DNA of 64,000 nt from Eubacterium ruminantium (GCA_900108205.1 FNUU01000007.1:119081-183080), one strand, 5' to 3'; positions 36,094-45,253 are shown, counted from the first letter of the stretch. Translations and numbers: made by a program. The notes: generated by a model not told the origin, from the sequence alone.

Positions 36094-36125
36094 TTCTTTA
36101 TATCTCCATTATTTGTCATTATAGC

Positions 36126-37355
36126 TTAAGCCAGTTTCTTAACAGATGTATGAACTCTTGAAGAGACCCTTCTTAAAACGACTGTTATAAATACGGTGAT
36201 AAGCATATTAGGGATAGTATACCCTATTACTGTATCATAATTCATAAGAATTCGGTAGGTGATAAAACCTAAAATCCAGGCGGCACTTGCCACTACGTCA
36301 ACTTTGATATCGGTTTTCTTATGCCCGAGCACAAACTGATCGGCTATCTGAACCGAGATCATAGGTGCAAAAACCGAGCCTATAAAATACAGAAATTCGG
36401 TTATATTTTCCATAGGGAAGATAATGGCTCCGGCTGTTCCGATCAATGTATCGATGATTCCAGGAAGATTGGCCTTTACACGCTGTTTGAGACTGCGTTT
36501 TCCTTCCTGGTCGGAAGGAATCTTATCCTCAGGGTACAGTGCGAAAGCTGACTGGTTGCATGAAAAAGCATCAATAAAGTTAGTTGTGACACATGAAAAT
36601 ACGATGATGAAAAGACCTGCAACTCCGAAGCCAGCCTTAAGCATTATCTGATCGATCCTTGTTTCATGAGTGATAACTGCAGCGCCAAGACCTATTACAT
36701 ACATCCAGATACTGGCCAGAGTATATGTTGCGCATGCTGAAAAAGTCGTTTTAACAGGATTCCTGGCTCTATATGTGTAGTCGGCGATCATAGGTATCCA
36801 TGAAAGAGGCATTGCTATTGAAAGCTCTAAGCCCTGTCCAAATGAAAGTATTTCACCTGCGCTCGCAGCGGACGTATCTTTATTTTTAATTCCGGAAAAG
36901 ATAATGAACGATAAAATGACAGTGAGCAAGAGAAGCAGAACCATTACGACGATATTTAATTTATCTCTGTGCTTTAATCCGAGTAAGATCCAGGCTATCG
37001 TCAGGATACCGATAATGATGCACCACCAGGTATGACCCAGGTTAAGAATACCCTGAGCAGAGATCGAAGCATCGAAGATCATTATTCCCTGCCAGCCTAT
37101 GAGCTGGATAATATTTAATATCGCGAAGAAAAAGCTTCCGTATTTTCCGAAGGATAAGGCCGATGACCTCATAGAACCTTCTTTATTTCTGACGCCGATT
37201 ATTCCGGCAAGCATCAGAAGCAGGAAGCCGATAAGATGACCTAAAACAATAACTATAAGACCATATACAAGTCCGAGACTTTCCAGACATGCACCTGTAA
37301 GTATTTCGGCGATTGATATAGCTGCGCCGAACCAGATTAGCGATATTCGAGACAT
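36126..37355 (-). CDS. NCS1-family permease (cytosine/purine/vitamin precursor)
   Basis: A 409-residue membrane protein with about twelve hydrophobic segments. The start WFGAAISIAEILTGA and the middle region are those of the NCS1 family, near the CytX subgroup proposed to import hydroxymethylpyrimidine. I find no TPP riboswitch upstream, which weakens a thiamine role. The kinase next door suggests pyridoxine-type cargo. It is the first gene of the three-gene minus-strand operon. Confidence 0.85.
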   Translation of the reverse strand: MSRISLIWFGAAISIAEILTGACLESLGLVYGLIVIVLGHLIGFLLLMLAGIIGVRNKEGSMRSSALSFGKYGSFFFAILNIIQLIGWQGIMIFDASISAQGILNLGHTWWCIIIGILTIAWILLGLKHRDKLNIVVMVLLLLLTVILSFIIFSGIKNKDTSAASAGEILSFGQGLELSIAMPLSWIPMIADYTYRARNPVKTTFSACATYTLASIWMYVIGLGAAVITHETRIDQIMLKAGFGVAGLFIIVFSCVTTNFIDAFSCNQSAFALYPEDKIPSDQEGKRSLKQRVKANLPGIIDTLIGTAGAIIFPMENITEFLYFIGSVFAPMISVQIADQFVLGHKKTDIKVDVVASAAWILGFITYRILMNYDTVIGYTIPNMLITVFITVVLRRVSSRVHTSVKKLA

Positions 37356-37739
37356 TATTTCTGTCCTCCTTATGATATAACTTAGTAGGCATATGCTCTT
37401 TATAAGTCGGTATTATATTTTATGTCTGGTATGTTTAAAATGCTCAGAATAAGAAAAAATGATAAGACCAGATTGGCGGCTTTATGGTTTTTTTTGAAGA
37501 GCATAGATATGTGGTCTGTTAATAATTTGATAAGAATTTAATAGTATTTCGATAAAGGAGGAAAACAATTATGTTGCGATTGTTTTCGTAAATATGATAA
37601 AATTATCGTGTAGAATCGTGTTGTATATACAGACTGAAATGTCTGAAAGAATCATGTTGAATATATAGATTGAGATGTCTGAAAGCTGTTTGCGGTATTT
37701 GGAATATCGGAAAACTCCGAAGAGGAGGGGATTCTGCAT
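37356..37739. promoter_or_regulatory. Divergent promoter region with a tandem 36-bp repeat
   Basis: Two 36-bp units (37614-37649 and 37650-37685) differ at five positions by my count. The first contains the palindrome CAGACTGAAATGTCTG (37630-37645); the second has it degenerate. They lie between the divergent permease operon and GGDEF gene and look like tandem operators for a dimeric regulator. The remaining 250 bp is AT-rich with no gene I can support. Confidence 0.5.
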
Positions 37740-38819
37740 ATGATTAAAGAATTGATCATTCAAAATTGGGAAAATGTATTGGTTCTTCTGGCGTTTGCAA
37801 TCATGCTCAGAACAACCGTATTTTTGGATAAGAGAACAATACTGCGTATGTATGTATTGATTCTTTTGCTGTTTATCTTTTCCATGATCGTGTTCTTTGA
37901 GTTTGCCTTGAATGATCTGGGCGAGATGCCGAAGGTTCGGCTCGTTTTGATGGCCGTCCGATACAGTACAACGCCTTTTATTATTGCGTTTATTATATAT
38001 ACCCTGGGAAAATTTGTTCACTGGGGCGTATTTATCCCTGCTATAATTCTTACTGTTTTAGATATAATCTCAATCTTTACGGGGATTATTTTCTCACTGA
38101 ACAGTCAAGGAGAACTTGAGCGCGGTCCGTTAGGATATCTTCCATATATTATGGTAGGTATTTATTCTGCGCTGTTTGTTTATCTGCTTCTTAAACGAAG
38201 CAACAAACGGCCGGAGGAAATCTTTCCGGTTGCTTTTCTTTGCTTTGCGTTTGCATCAGGACTCATCCTTCCCTTTGTGCTCGGAAAGGACTATCAAAAA
38301 ATATTCTGTGTAACCATTACCATAGCGCTTTTTGTATATTATGTATTTTTAATCCTTCAATCGGCGGAGAAGGACCCACTTACAGGGCTTTTAAACCGCC
38401 AGTCATTTTATGCCGCGGTCAGTAATGATCCGAAGAGCCTGAAAGCATTGATCCTGATCGATATGAATGGCCTGAAGGCAATAAATGACAGGGAAGGCCA
38501 TGTGGCGGGAGACAAAGCGCTGGAAACACTTGCCCGTTGCTTTTTAAAGGCAACTACATCCAGGGAGGCCGTTTACAGAGTTGGCGGAGACGAATTCGTT
38601 ATAGTCTGCAGGAAGGCCTCTGAGGAAGATGTCCGAATAATCATCGAGCGCATTCGCGAAAAGCTTGCCGAAACAAAATACCATTGTGCGATAGGATACA
38701 GCTATTCCTCGAATGAAAGCAAGAATATCGATGAGATGTATAAGGCAGCGGATGAAATGATGTATAAAGATAAAATGGAATATTATTCTATACCTGGTAA
38801 TGAAAAGTACCGTGGATAG
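37740..38819 (+). CDS. Membrane-bound GGDEF protein, probable diguanylate cyclase
   Basis: A 359-residue protein with about seven membrane segments in residues 10-205 and a C-terminal GGDEF domain: DPLTGLLNRQSFY at about 217 and RVGGDEFVIV at about 280. The active-site motif is intact, so it should make cyclic-di-GMP. No RxxD inhibitory site precedes GGDEF. A GAGGAGG ribosome binding site is present. This type couples a membrane signal to second-messenger level. Confidence 0.9.
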   Translation: MIKELIIQNWENVLVLLAFAIMLRTTVFLDKRTILRMYVLILLLFIFSMIVFFEFALNDLGEMPKVRLVLMAVRYSTTPFIIAFIIYTLGKFVHWGVFIPAIILTVLDIISIFTGIIFSLNSQGELERGPLGYLPYIMVGIYSALFVYLLLKRSNKRPEEIFPVAFLCFAFASGLILPFVLGKDYQKIFCVTITIALFVYYVFLILQSAEKDPLTGLLNRQSFYAAVSNDPKSLKALILIDMNGLKAINDREGHVAGDKALETLARCFLKATTSREAVYRVGGDEFVIVCRKASEEDVRIIIERIREKLAETKYHCAIGYSYSSNESKNIDEMYKAADEMMYKDKMEYYSIPGNEKYRG

Positions 38820-38825
38820 ATATAA

Positions 38826-39027
38826 ATTAGCCGATTATCTGAAAAAATATATTCTCTTCATCCAATCAGGGTATGGCGTATATATCATCTGACATATAGT
38901 TCTGATAATGCATCTAAGTATCCTTTATATAAAGAATTTGTGAGTAGGAGAGAAGCTGCGGAGTATCTTCAAGAGATTTACGTTAATGGTGTGTGATTTA
39001 TGAAAGTATTTATCATTGAGGATTAAA
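38826..39027 (+). pseudogene. Small gene remnants, including a response-regulator stub
   Basis: A start-less frame of about 60 codons ends at 38997 with YKEFVSRREAAEYLQEIYV; I do not recognise it. Directly after it, at 39001-39027, an ATG opens MKVFIIED and then stops; this is the start of a response-regulator receiver domain, where the second acidic residue would follow. Both look like remnants left by deletion. Confidence 0.4.
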
Positions 39028-39029
39028 AT

Positions 39030-39563
39030 ATGAGTATTATTGAAATAATCTCAAATAGACATAGCTATCGAGGAAAATATAAAACAGATAGAGTTCCCCG
39101 AGAAGATCTTATCAAAATAATGGAGGCCGGGTTGGCGGCACCATCTGGCTGCAATAAACAGACAACAAGTTTGATATGTGTGGATGATAAGGGTATTCTC
39201 AAACAGATACATGCGGTTATTGAACCGCCGATAGCTGAAACGGCTCCGGCATTAATATGTGTTCTTACTCAAAGAATTAATGCATATAGAGATAAATGTT
39301 TTGCGGTTCAAGATTATTCAGCGGCAATAGAAAATATGCTGCTTGCAATAGTTGAATTAGGGTATCAGAGTTGTTGGTATGAAGGTCATATAACAGACGA
39401 TGATAAAATATGCGATAAGATAGCAAAGGTACTAAATGTACCCACAGAATATGATCTTGTTTGTATACTTCCGGTAGGAATAGCAGAAAACGAAATCATT
39501 GCTCCTAAGAAAAAGGTGTTTAGTGAACGAGCATGGTTTAATACTTTTAACAGTAAGGAATGA
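39030..39563 (+). CDS. Nitroreductase family protein, short form
   Basis: A 177-residue FMN-dependent oxidoreductase. EIISNRHSYRGKYKTDRVPRED is the family start, pieces of which are SNRHSYRGKY and VPREDLIKI, followed by LAAPSGCNKQTTSL. The C-terminal part with VELGYQSCWYEGHI is the second FMN contact. The substrate is unknown. Its ATG is preceded by a weak site (GAGGAT). Confidence 0.85.
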   Translation: MSIIEIISNRHSYRGKYKTDRVPREDLIKIMEAGLAAPSGCNKQTTSLICVDDKGILKQIHAVIEPPIAETAPALICVLTQRINAYRDKCFAVQDYSAAIENMLLAIVELGYQSCWYEGHITDDDKICDKIAKVLNVPTEYDLVCILPVGIAENEIIAPKKKVFSERAWFNTFNSKE

Positions 39564-39647
39564 TGAGAGTATAATAATGATATGAATGACAATCGTTCCT
39601 TGAGGGTGATAGATTTTTTATTTACGAATTGTGAGGTTACATAGGCC

Positions 39648-40118
39648 ATGTGTTTAATATGCGACAGAATAGAAATGATCAAAAAAGGAACTAATCCATA
39701 TTTCGTTAAAGAATTAGAAACCGGTTATGTGGTGATTGGAGATAACCAGCATTTCTTTGGTTATACACTTTTTCTATATAAGAATCATGATCATACTGAA
39801 TTGTTTCAGATGGATATGGAAGAGCGAAACAAGTTCATGCAGGAAATGACTGTTGTTGCTGAAGCAACTTTTAGAGCTTTTAAGCCTGATAAGATGAATT
39901 ACGAGCTCTTGGGAATGGGAGATGCGCATCTGCATTGGCATTTATATCCTCGACGTGAAGGCGATATTGAGGACTATGGCAATAAAGGCAAAGGGCCGGT
40001 GTGGTGGTATCCGATGGAAAAAATGTATTCTGATGAGTGCAGACCTGATGCTGATACTTTGGAAAAAATGAAGGCATGCCTTTTGGAACAGTTGGAAGAT
40101 ATAAATACAGGAGTTTGA
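39648..40118 (+). CDS. HIT family protein (Ap4A hydrolase-like)
   Basis: A 156-residue histidine triad protein. The active site is HLHWHLYPR (about residues 103-111), with the Trp between histidines typical of the long-chain HIT group. An N-terminal CLICDRI may help bind zinc. It cleaves nucleotide phosphoramidates or dinucleoside polyphosphates in other organisms. It forms a close group with the GNAT gene 10 bp downstream. Confidence 0.87.
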   Translation: MCLICDRIEMIKKGTNPYFVKELETGYVVIGDNQHFFGYTLFLYKNHDHTELFQMDMEERNKFMQEMTVVAEATFRAFKPDKMNYELLGMGDAHLHWHLYPRREGDIEDYGNKGKGPVWWYPMEKMYSDECRPDADTLEKMKACLLEQLEDINTGV

Positions 40119-40127
40119 TAAAAATCA

Positions 40128-40559
40128 ATGATACAATTTGTGGATTACATTACAGCAGAAGAATATATGTCACTTCGTAAAAAGGTTGGTTGGTGTGATT
40201 TTCCGCTTGAAGAAGCACAGGCCGGTATTGATAATGCTTATATGATAAATTGCGCAAGAGATGAAGAAAAGGCAATAGGGATAGTTAGACTGCTATGGGA
40301 TGGAGGATATATTGCTTTCCTGTCAGATGTCATAGTTGATCCTGAATACCAGGGACGGGGCATTGGAAAGAAGCTCGTTGAAAGCTGTATTAGCAAGATT
40401 AAAGCTGATGCAAAACTGGGTTATAAAGTGAAGATGTGCTTACTTGCTGCTAAAGGTAAAGAACCGTTTTACGAGAAGTTTGGCTTCAAGGGGCGTCCGA
40501 ATGATAAGCTTGGAGCAGGTATGGATCAGTGGATTATGTTTGATGAAGAGATGAATTGA
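40128..40559 (+). CDS. GNAT family N-acetyltransferase
   Basis: A 143-residue single-domain GNAT. The acetyl-CoA pyrophosphate loop is VDPEYQGRGIGKKLVESC at about residues 73-90, and FYEKFGFKGRPNDKLGAGM closes the fold. Proteins of this pattern are common in clostridia and their acceptors are mostly unknown. The gene follows the HIT gene closely. Confidence 0.88.
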   Translation: MIQFVDYITAEEYMSLRKKVGWCDFPLEEAQAGIDNAYMINCARDEEKAIGIVRLLWDGGYIAFLSDVIVDPEYQGRGIGKKLVESCISKIKADAKLGYKVKMCLLAAKGKEPFYEKFGFKGRPNDKLGAGMDQWIMFDEEMN

Positions 40560-40572
40560 GGAAATGTATTAA

Positions 40573-40821
40573 GTGGAAGAGATGTTTGATAACTGGATAA
40601 ATGAATGGGAATATCCTAATATAGGTATACCATTTGGAGAAACTCAAACTGCTGGACATGATATGTATTTTATGGATTATAGAAATCTTGATACTATTGG
40701 TGAACCAATCATTGTACATGTTGAAAATGAGGGCGACTTGGAAGATATAAAAATAACAAAAGTCGTTGATAATTTTAAGGAGTTCTTGGAAATGGTATTG
40801 TCAGGAAAACTCAGCAAATAG
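40573..40821 (+). pseudogene. C-terminal half of an SMI1/KNR4 family protein
   Basis: The 82 residues IGIPFGETQTAGHDMYFMDY and VDNFKEFLEMVLSGK match the second half of SMI1/KNR4 (SUKH-type) proteins, which serve as immunity proteins to polymorphic toxins or as regulators. The first half is absent and a stop lies directly upstream of the GTG, without a ribosome binding site. It is probably a truncated gene. Confidence 0.65.
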
Positions 40822-40859
40822 CCATAAAAACTATTGAATATGAATGAGGATATACAATT

Positions 40860-41987
40860 ATGGATAACAATATGACTTTTGATAATTTGATTTCTAGTGT
40901 TGAACATGTTCATGATATCACCAGCATGTATGCAAAAGGTGCAGTGAATCAGTTGTTAACGGTTAGAAACTGGATGATAGGATATTATATTGTAGAATAT
41001 GAGCAGCATGGTCAGAACAGAGCTGAATATGGGCAACATTTGTTGGAAAATGTTGCAGAAAAAATCAATATTAAAGGTATTGACCGGCAGATGCTTAATA
41101 CCTGCAGATTGTTTTATATCAAGTATCCGCAAATTTGCGAAACAGCGTCACGCAAATTGAAGAATGTCGGATATGCCTATAATCTTCCTGATTTTGATGA
41201 GGTTATTACTAATCCTGATAAAAAAGCAATATGCGAGACAGCGTCACGCAAATTTGAAACTCCACCGGAAACACTGATAACACGACTTTCTTTTTCTCAC
41301 ATAAAGGAGATTATGTCCATTGATGATCCGTTTGAACGATTCTTTTATGAATTTGAATGCATTAAGGGAACGTGGAGCGTAAGGGAGCTTAGACGCCAGA
41401 TTGCATCAAATCTTTATTTCAGAGCAGGAATCAGTAAAAAGCCAGAGCAATTATTGGATCAGCTTATAAATAATGATTATAATGCAATTCTTAACGTTAG
41501 GGAACCTATGGCGCTGGAGTTTCTTGGCCTTGATGCGAAGGAATCTGTTACTGAATCGGACTTGGAACAAGCTCTTAAAGATCACTTGCAGGAGTTTATG
41601 TTGGAGTTGGGAAGGGGATTCTGCTTCGAGGCAAGGCAAAAAAGAATCTTGATAGATGATGAATATTATTTTCCAGACCTAATATTTTATAATCGAATAT
41701 TACATTGTAGCGTGATTATAGAACTAAAGAATGAGGAGTTTAGTCACGAAAATCTCGGACAACTTAATGCGTATGTAGGTTACTACAAGGAAAATGAAAT
41801 GTACCCTGGCGATAATCCGCCTGTTGGGATTTTGCTTTGTACTAAAAAAGGCAAGAAGATGGTTGAGTATGCTTTGTCCGGAATGGATAATAATCTTTTC
41901 GTTTCACAGTATATGTTACAACTTCCAGATAAAAAAGAATTGGAAAAATTCCTGATCAATCAGATGAATGAACTGGGAATGGAATGA
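40860..41987 (+). CDS. DUF1016/YhcG-type PD-(D/E)XK nuclease-like protein
   Basis: A 375-residue protein of the YhcG family, with an N-terminal winged-helix-like DUF1016_N (residues 10-200) and a C-terminal PD-(D/E)xK nuclease domain: FPDLIFYNRILHCSVIIELK at about 276-295 and EFSHENLGQLNAYVGYY. The Asp, Glu, Lys and Gln of the active site are in place. The family is linked to mobile elements and restriction-like functions. The sequence ICETASRK occurs twice, at about residues 98 and 124, from a repeated DNA segment. Confidence 0.87.
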   Translation: MDNNMTFDNLISSVEHVHDITSMYAKGAVNQLLTVRNWMIGYYIVEYEQHGQNRAEYGQHLLENVAEKINIKGIDRQMLNTCRLFYIKYPQICETASRKLKNVGYAYNLPDFDEVITNPDKKAICETASRKFETPPETLITRLSFSHIKEIMSIDDPFERFFYEFECIKGTWSVRELRRQIASNLYFRAGISKKPEQLLDQLINNDYNAILNVREPMALEFLGLDAKESVTESDLEQALKDHLQEFMLELGRGFCFEARQKRILIDDEYYFPDLIFYNRILHCSVIIELKNEEFSHENLGQLNAYVGYYKENEMYPGDNPPVGILLCTKKGKKMVEYALSGMDNNLFVSQYMLQLPDKKELEKFLINQMNELGME

Positions 41988-42066
41988 GTGAGTTTTGTAA
42001 ATGATATATTATATTTTTACTATAGCCTGGATTTTCAAATGATATGAATATTGGAGGAAACGAAAA

Positions 42067-43860
42067 ATGAATTATCTGAATGATCATGAAATCGAGTGCC
42101 TGATAGGAGAAATCAAATCTGGAAATAATGATGCATGGGAAAGAATATATCATAATTTCGAGAACTATATTCATAAACGCTGTCAGGTTAAATTGATAAA
42201 TTTTTATATGTCAGATGCAGAGCGTAAAGATCTTGAAGATGATCTGTATATGGCCGGCTGGCAGGGCTTTGTGGAATCCCTAAAAAATTATGATTCGGAG
42301 AAGGGGAAACTCCTGACCTATGCGACACGTTCCATAGATAGAGAGATATCAAAAGAACTGGATCTTCAACTGAATCCGTTGGGACTTACAGAGAGATCGA
42401 AACCTAAAAAGTCGAGTGAACCCGTTGATAATAACAGTCCTGTAATTTCACGGGTTTCTATCGATGATGAAGCCGGAATATCGGAAAACGTCCTGTCTTA
42501 TGCTCTCATGCGGGAGAAACAAAGTGATGATAATAAGACTGACATTCCCGGAAATGAAGACATTGTCCGGATGTCGGAGATAACCCGATTTCTCGAATCT
42601 GAAAAAGATAGCAAAGAAGAACTGGAGAAATTGCTTTCTGAAAGCGGTATATCCGACCTTGGAGGGTATAGCAATGAAAGAACCACTCTTCAGATACTTG
42701 AAATACTAAAGCAGACTACAGACGAGAAGCATACAGTAAAAAAGAATGAGCTGAAACGTCTGCTCCGCCTTTATCGTATCGGGAAGTATAAAAACAATAC
42801 ACCGATACCGGATGATAGAACATTTAACAGGGTCGTGGCAGAGATTTTGCTGGAGCTTAACCCTGGGAAATACACTGATGAAAATGACAGCGAATATATA
42901 ATTAAATACGACGGATATACAGAGGACAAGCTGAATAAAAAGATTAAACCGGATAAGAGCAGTTCTCAGAAAGTGGAATCTGCCTCCGCTCCTTCTTTGA
43001 ACGGACTTCACTACGTGCATCCTTTTGAATATGAAGAAACCGACAGACTTATCCAGCTTATCAGTTTCTCGGATATGCTTTCTGTGGATGAGAAGAAAAA
43101 ATTGATAGGCAAGATATGGAAACTCACCGGGAAATATTACACCACACCCTATTGGGATGGAGAGAATCTTAAGTTTAATCCCCGTGCTGTACACAGCAGG
43201 CTTACAGGCAACAAGACTTCTGACAGAGGAAAACTTGCGGAAAGTCTGAAGACACTACAGTATGCAGTGAACAATCTGGCCCAGGTACGGTTTAAGTTCA
43301 ATCGTTATAATGCGGATCACGAACTGGTACCGACGAGTGAATATCTGCACGAACTTAGTCCTTATCATCTGGTGGTCTATCATGACAATTACTATTGTAT
43401 CGGACTAAAGAAAGGCGACAGCCGTGTGTGGCATTACCGTGTCGACCTTATGACCGATGTGGAAATCATTCGGGATGAAGAGGGAAAGATTGTTCCTGTT
43501 AAGCTCACTGATTTCGAAGGACTTCCAATTTTAAGCGCAGCCTGGGATCCTGAAAAGTACATGTCAGAGCATCTTAACATGGCTTATGATGAACCGCAGG
43601 ATATCAGGATCAAAATAAAGAATACAGATTATACCATCATCCATGACTGGTTTGCCGATCATTATGAAAAGGTGGATGAGGTTACACGTGCGGATGATGA
43701 TGGAAATGAAATACATTATGACATCGTGAAGGTCCGTACATCCCCGTTTATGATTGTCCACTGGGCTATGCAGTATGGAAGCAAGGTGGAGGTTATGGAT
43801 GAGGAGATTCGTGAAAAACTAAAAACTGAAATAAGTAAGCTCGGAGAACTATATCTATGA
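42067..43860 (+). CDS. Sigma-70 region 2-like domain fused to a WYL domain regulator
   Basis: A 597-residue protein. Residues 8-100 resemble sigma-70 region 1.2/2: GEIKSGNNDAWERIYHNF, then DLEDDLYMAGWQGFVESLKN, YDSEKGKLLTYATRSIDREI, the core and -10 recognition helix pattern. A variable linker (about 110-310) follows. The C-terminus carries a WYL domain (about 390-480, with HLVVYHDNYYCIGLKKG and WHYRVDLMTDV) and a WCX-like extension. WYL proteins bind nucleic acid or nucleotide ligands and often control defence genes. It heads the cluster whose four boxes lie downstream, and overlaps the next gene by 4 bp. Confidence 0.8.
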   Translation: MNYLNDHEIECLIGEIKSGNNDAWERIYHNFENYIHKRCQVKLINFYMSDAERKDLEDDLYMAGWQGFVESLKNYDSEKGKLLTYATRSIDREISKELDLQLNPLGLTERSKPKKSSEPVDNNSPVISRVSIDDEAGISENVLSYALMREKQSDDNKTDIPGNEDIVRMSEITRFLESEKDSKEELEKLLSESGISDLGGYSNERTTLQILEILKQTTDEKHTVKKNELKRLLRLYRIGKYKNNTPIPDDRTFNRVVAEILLELNPGKYTDENDSEYIIKYDGYTEDKLNKKIKPDKSSSQKVESASAPSLNGLHYVHPFEYEETDRLIQLISFSDMLSVDEKKKLIGKIWKLTGKYYTTPYWDGENLKFNPRAVHSRLTGNKTSDRGKLAESLKTLQYAVNNLAQVRFKFNRYNADHELVPTSEYLHELSPYHLVVYHDNYYCIGLKKGDSRVWHYRVDLMTDVEIIRDEEGKIVPVKLTDFEGLPILSAAWDPEKYMSEHLNMAYDEPQDIRIKIKNTDYTIIHDWFADHYEKVDEVTRADDDGNEIHYDIVKVRTSPFMIVHWAMQYGSKVEVMDEEIREKLKTEISKLGELYL

Positions 43861-44567
43861 TAGAAAATGAAACATTGAATAAGATACTTCATGATTATAG
43901 AGATGATGTAGTAGATAAATTTCAAAATATAGATTTAAAGAAAAGATGGCATGAAGCGTCTAATGACATAATTAAAAAGACACTGATATATGAATTTGAG
44001 CCTTTGTGCCATCATGTTGAGAAATATGAGTTTGTGAAAAAATCTGCTTTTTCTGATTATTGCCAAGAATATGATAATTTATATGTCACATCCGATATTA
44101 TGAATGGGTGGTGGTACTGTTTTAAAACAATATATAAGCTGAATGAAAGTCGTAAAGCTTTTATAAATAAGCATTATAATATGCTGCCACGGATGGTTAA
44201 TAGTAAAGAAGAGGAAACTCTCGAAAAGTATCTAAAGGTTGTATATACGATTGGGAATATGACACCTGCTCCATATAATCCCGGGGGTAGAGGATATGGA
44301 GAAATTGATTTTTGGGAGTACAAACTTGAGCGATACGGAAAGCTTTATCAAGATGGTAATGGTGATATTGATATACTTATGTTTCAGGATTATGTGCCAT
44401 ATATTGCCGGGATTAAGGACGTAAAATATAGAAAGTATATGGAAACATTTAATTTAGTAGGATATATGAATGACAGAATAGATTTGATTATCAAAAGAGG
44501 ATATCGGATACTGAATAATAGAGCCATTACAGAAGATGAACTTAAAGAGGTTAAAAGTTATATTTAA
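43857..44567 (+). CDS. Unknown protein co-translated with the sigma/WYL regulator
   Basis: A 236-residue protein that starts within the stop of the WYL gene (ATGA overlap). It has no signal peptide or membrane segment and is rich in aromatic and charged residues; the clearest motif is TIGNMTPAPYNPGGRGYGEIDFW at about residues 140-162, given here in part as IGNMTPAPYNPGGRGYG. I do not recognise the family. The tight coupling suggests that it acts with the regulator. Confidence 0.7.
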   Translation: MIENETLNKILHDYRDDVVDKFQNIDLKKRWHEASNDIIKKTLIYEFEPLCHHVEKYEFVKKSAFSDYCQEYDNLYVTSDIMNGWWYCFKTIYKLNESRKAFINKHYNMLPRMVNSKEEETLEKYLKVVYTIGNMTPAPYNPGGRGYGEIDFWEYKLERYGKLYQDGNGDIDILMFQDYVPYIAGIKDVKYRKYMETFNLVGYMNDRIDLIIKRGYRILNNRAITEDELKEVKSYI

Positions 44568-44591
44568 TAGGCTCTATTGAAATCTTTAGGA

Positions 44592-44624
44592 TTTCATAAA
44601 ATTGAAGATGAATGATTCCATAAT
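44592..44624 (+). promoter_or_regulatory. Shared 33-nt regulatory box, copy 1
   Basis: TTTCATAAAATTGAAGAT (44592-44609), an imperfect copy of the palindrome, is followed by GATTCCATAAT (44614-44624). The same pattern recurs at 45181, 45986 and 47034 with identical spacing. The ATG of the nucleotidase is 40 nt downstream. The box probably contains the promoter, with CATAAT as the -10. Confidence 0.8.
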
Positions 44625-44663
44625 ATAGGTGTTACCGAAAATTCATTTTTAAGGAGGTGCCCT

Positions 44664-45170
44664 ATGATAGAAAAAATCTATTTTGATATGGATGGTGTTC
44701 TTGCTGACTTTGATGGTGGTGTAACGAGGCTGTGCGGTTTGAGACCTATTGCACAGGGAGAGCATCGCTCCAAGGAAGAAGATGACCTGATGTGGGAAAA
44801 GATACGCTATGTCGGACATTTTTATGACAGGCTGGATCCGATGCCGGGGGCGGTAAAACTCTTTAAGGAAATCTATGATAAGTATAGAGATAAATGCGAG
44901 ATCCTTACGGGTATTCCTAAACCTAAGAGAGGTATTTTGACTGCCGGTGATGATAAGATTGCCTGGGTACATCGCATATTATTACCTACGCTTAAGGTGA
45001 ATATCGTATATCGAGAAGAAAAGAAAAATTTCTGTACGGGTAAGGACAGCATTCTGATCGATGATCTAAGATCCAATATAGATGACTGGATAAGCTATGG
45101 AGGAACCGGAATCCTTCACATTAGTTCCGAGGATACAAAATTGCAATTGAGGGAGAAAAATCTATTGTAA
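44664..45170 (+). CDS. HAD-family 5'(3')-deoxyribonucleotidase-like phosphatase
   Basis: A 168-residue HAD protein. DMDGVLADFDGGV at residue 8 holds the nucleophile Asp and the acid/base Asp in the NT5C arrangement, EILTGIPKPKRG is motif II, and LIDDLRSNIDDW motif IV with two acidic residues. It likely dephosphorylates deoxynucleoside monophosphates. AAGGAGG precedes the ATG, 40 nt after box copy 1. Confidence 0.85.
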   Translation: MIEKIYFDMDGVLADFDGGVTRLCGLRPIAQGEHRSKEEDDLMWEKIRYVGHFYDRLDPMPGAVKLFKEIYDKYRDKCEILTGIPKPKRGILTAGDDKIAWVHRILLPTLKVNIVYREEKKNFCTGKDSILIDDLRSNIDDWISYGGTGILHISSEDTKLQLREKNLL

Positions 45171-45180
45171 AAATCGCTAT

Positions 45181-45213
45181 CTTCAATTTTTTGAATATGA
45201 TGAACTCCATAAT
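45181..45213 (+). promoter_or_regulatory. Shared 33-nt regulatory box, copy 2
   Basis: CTTCAATTTTTTGAATAT (45181-45198) is a palindrome variant, followed by AACTCCATAAT (45203-45213). The ATG of the metallophosphoesterase is 41 nt downstream, nearly the same spacing as for copy 1. Confidence 0.8.
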
Positions 45214-45253
45214 ATAGTTGTAACGAGAAAAAACCAAAAAGGAGGACAGCGAA

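Noticed and set aside
37356..37739. TPP riboswitch upstream of the NCS1 permease
   Set aside because: I found no CTGAGA-type core on the minus strand, and the region is explained better as tandem operator-like units.
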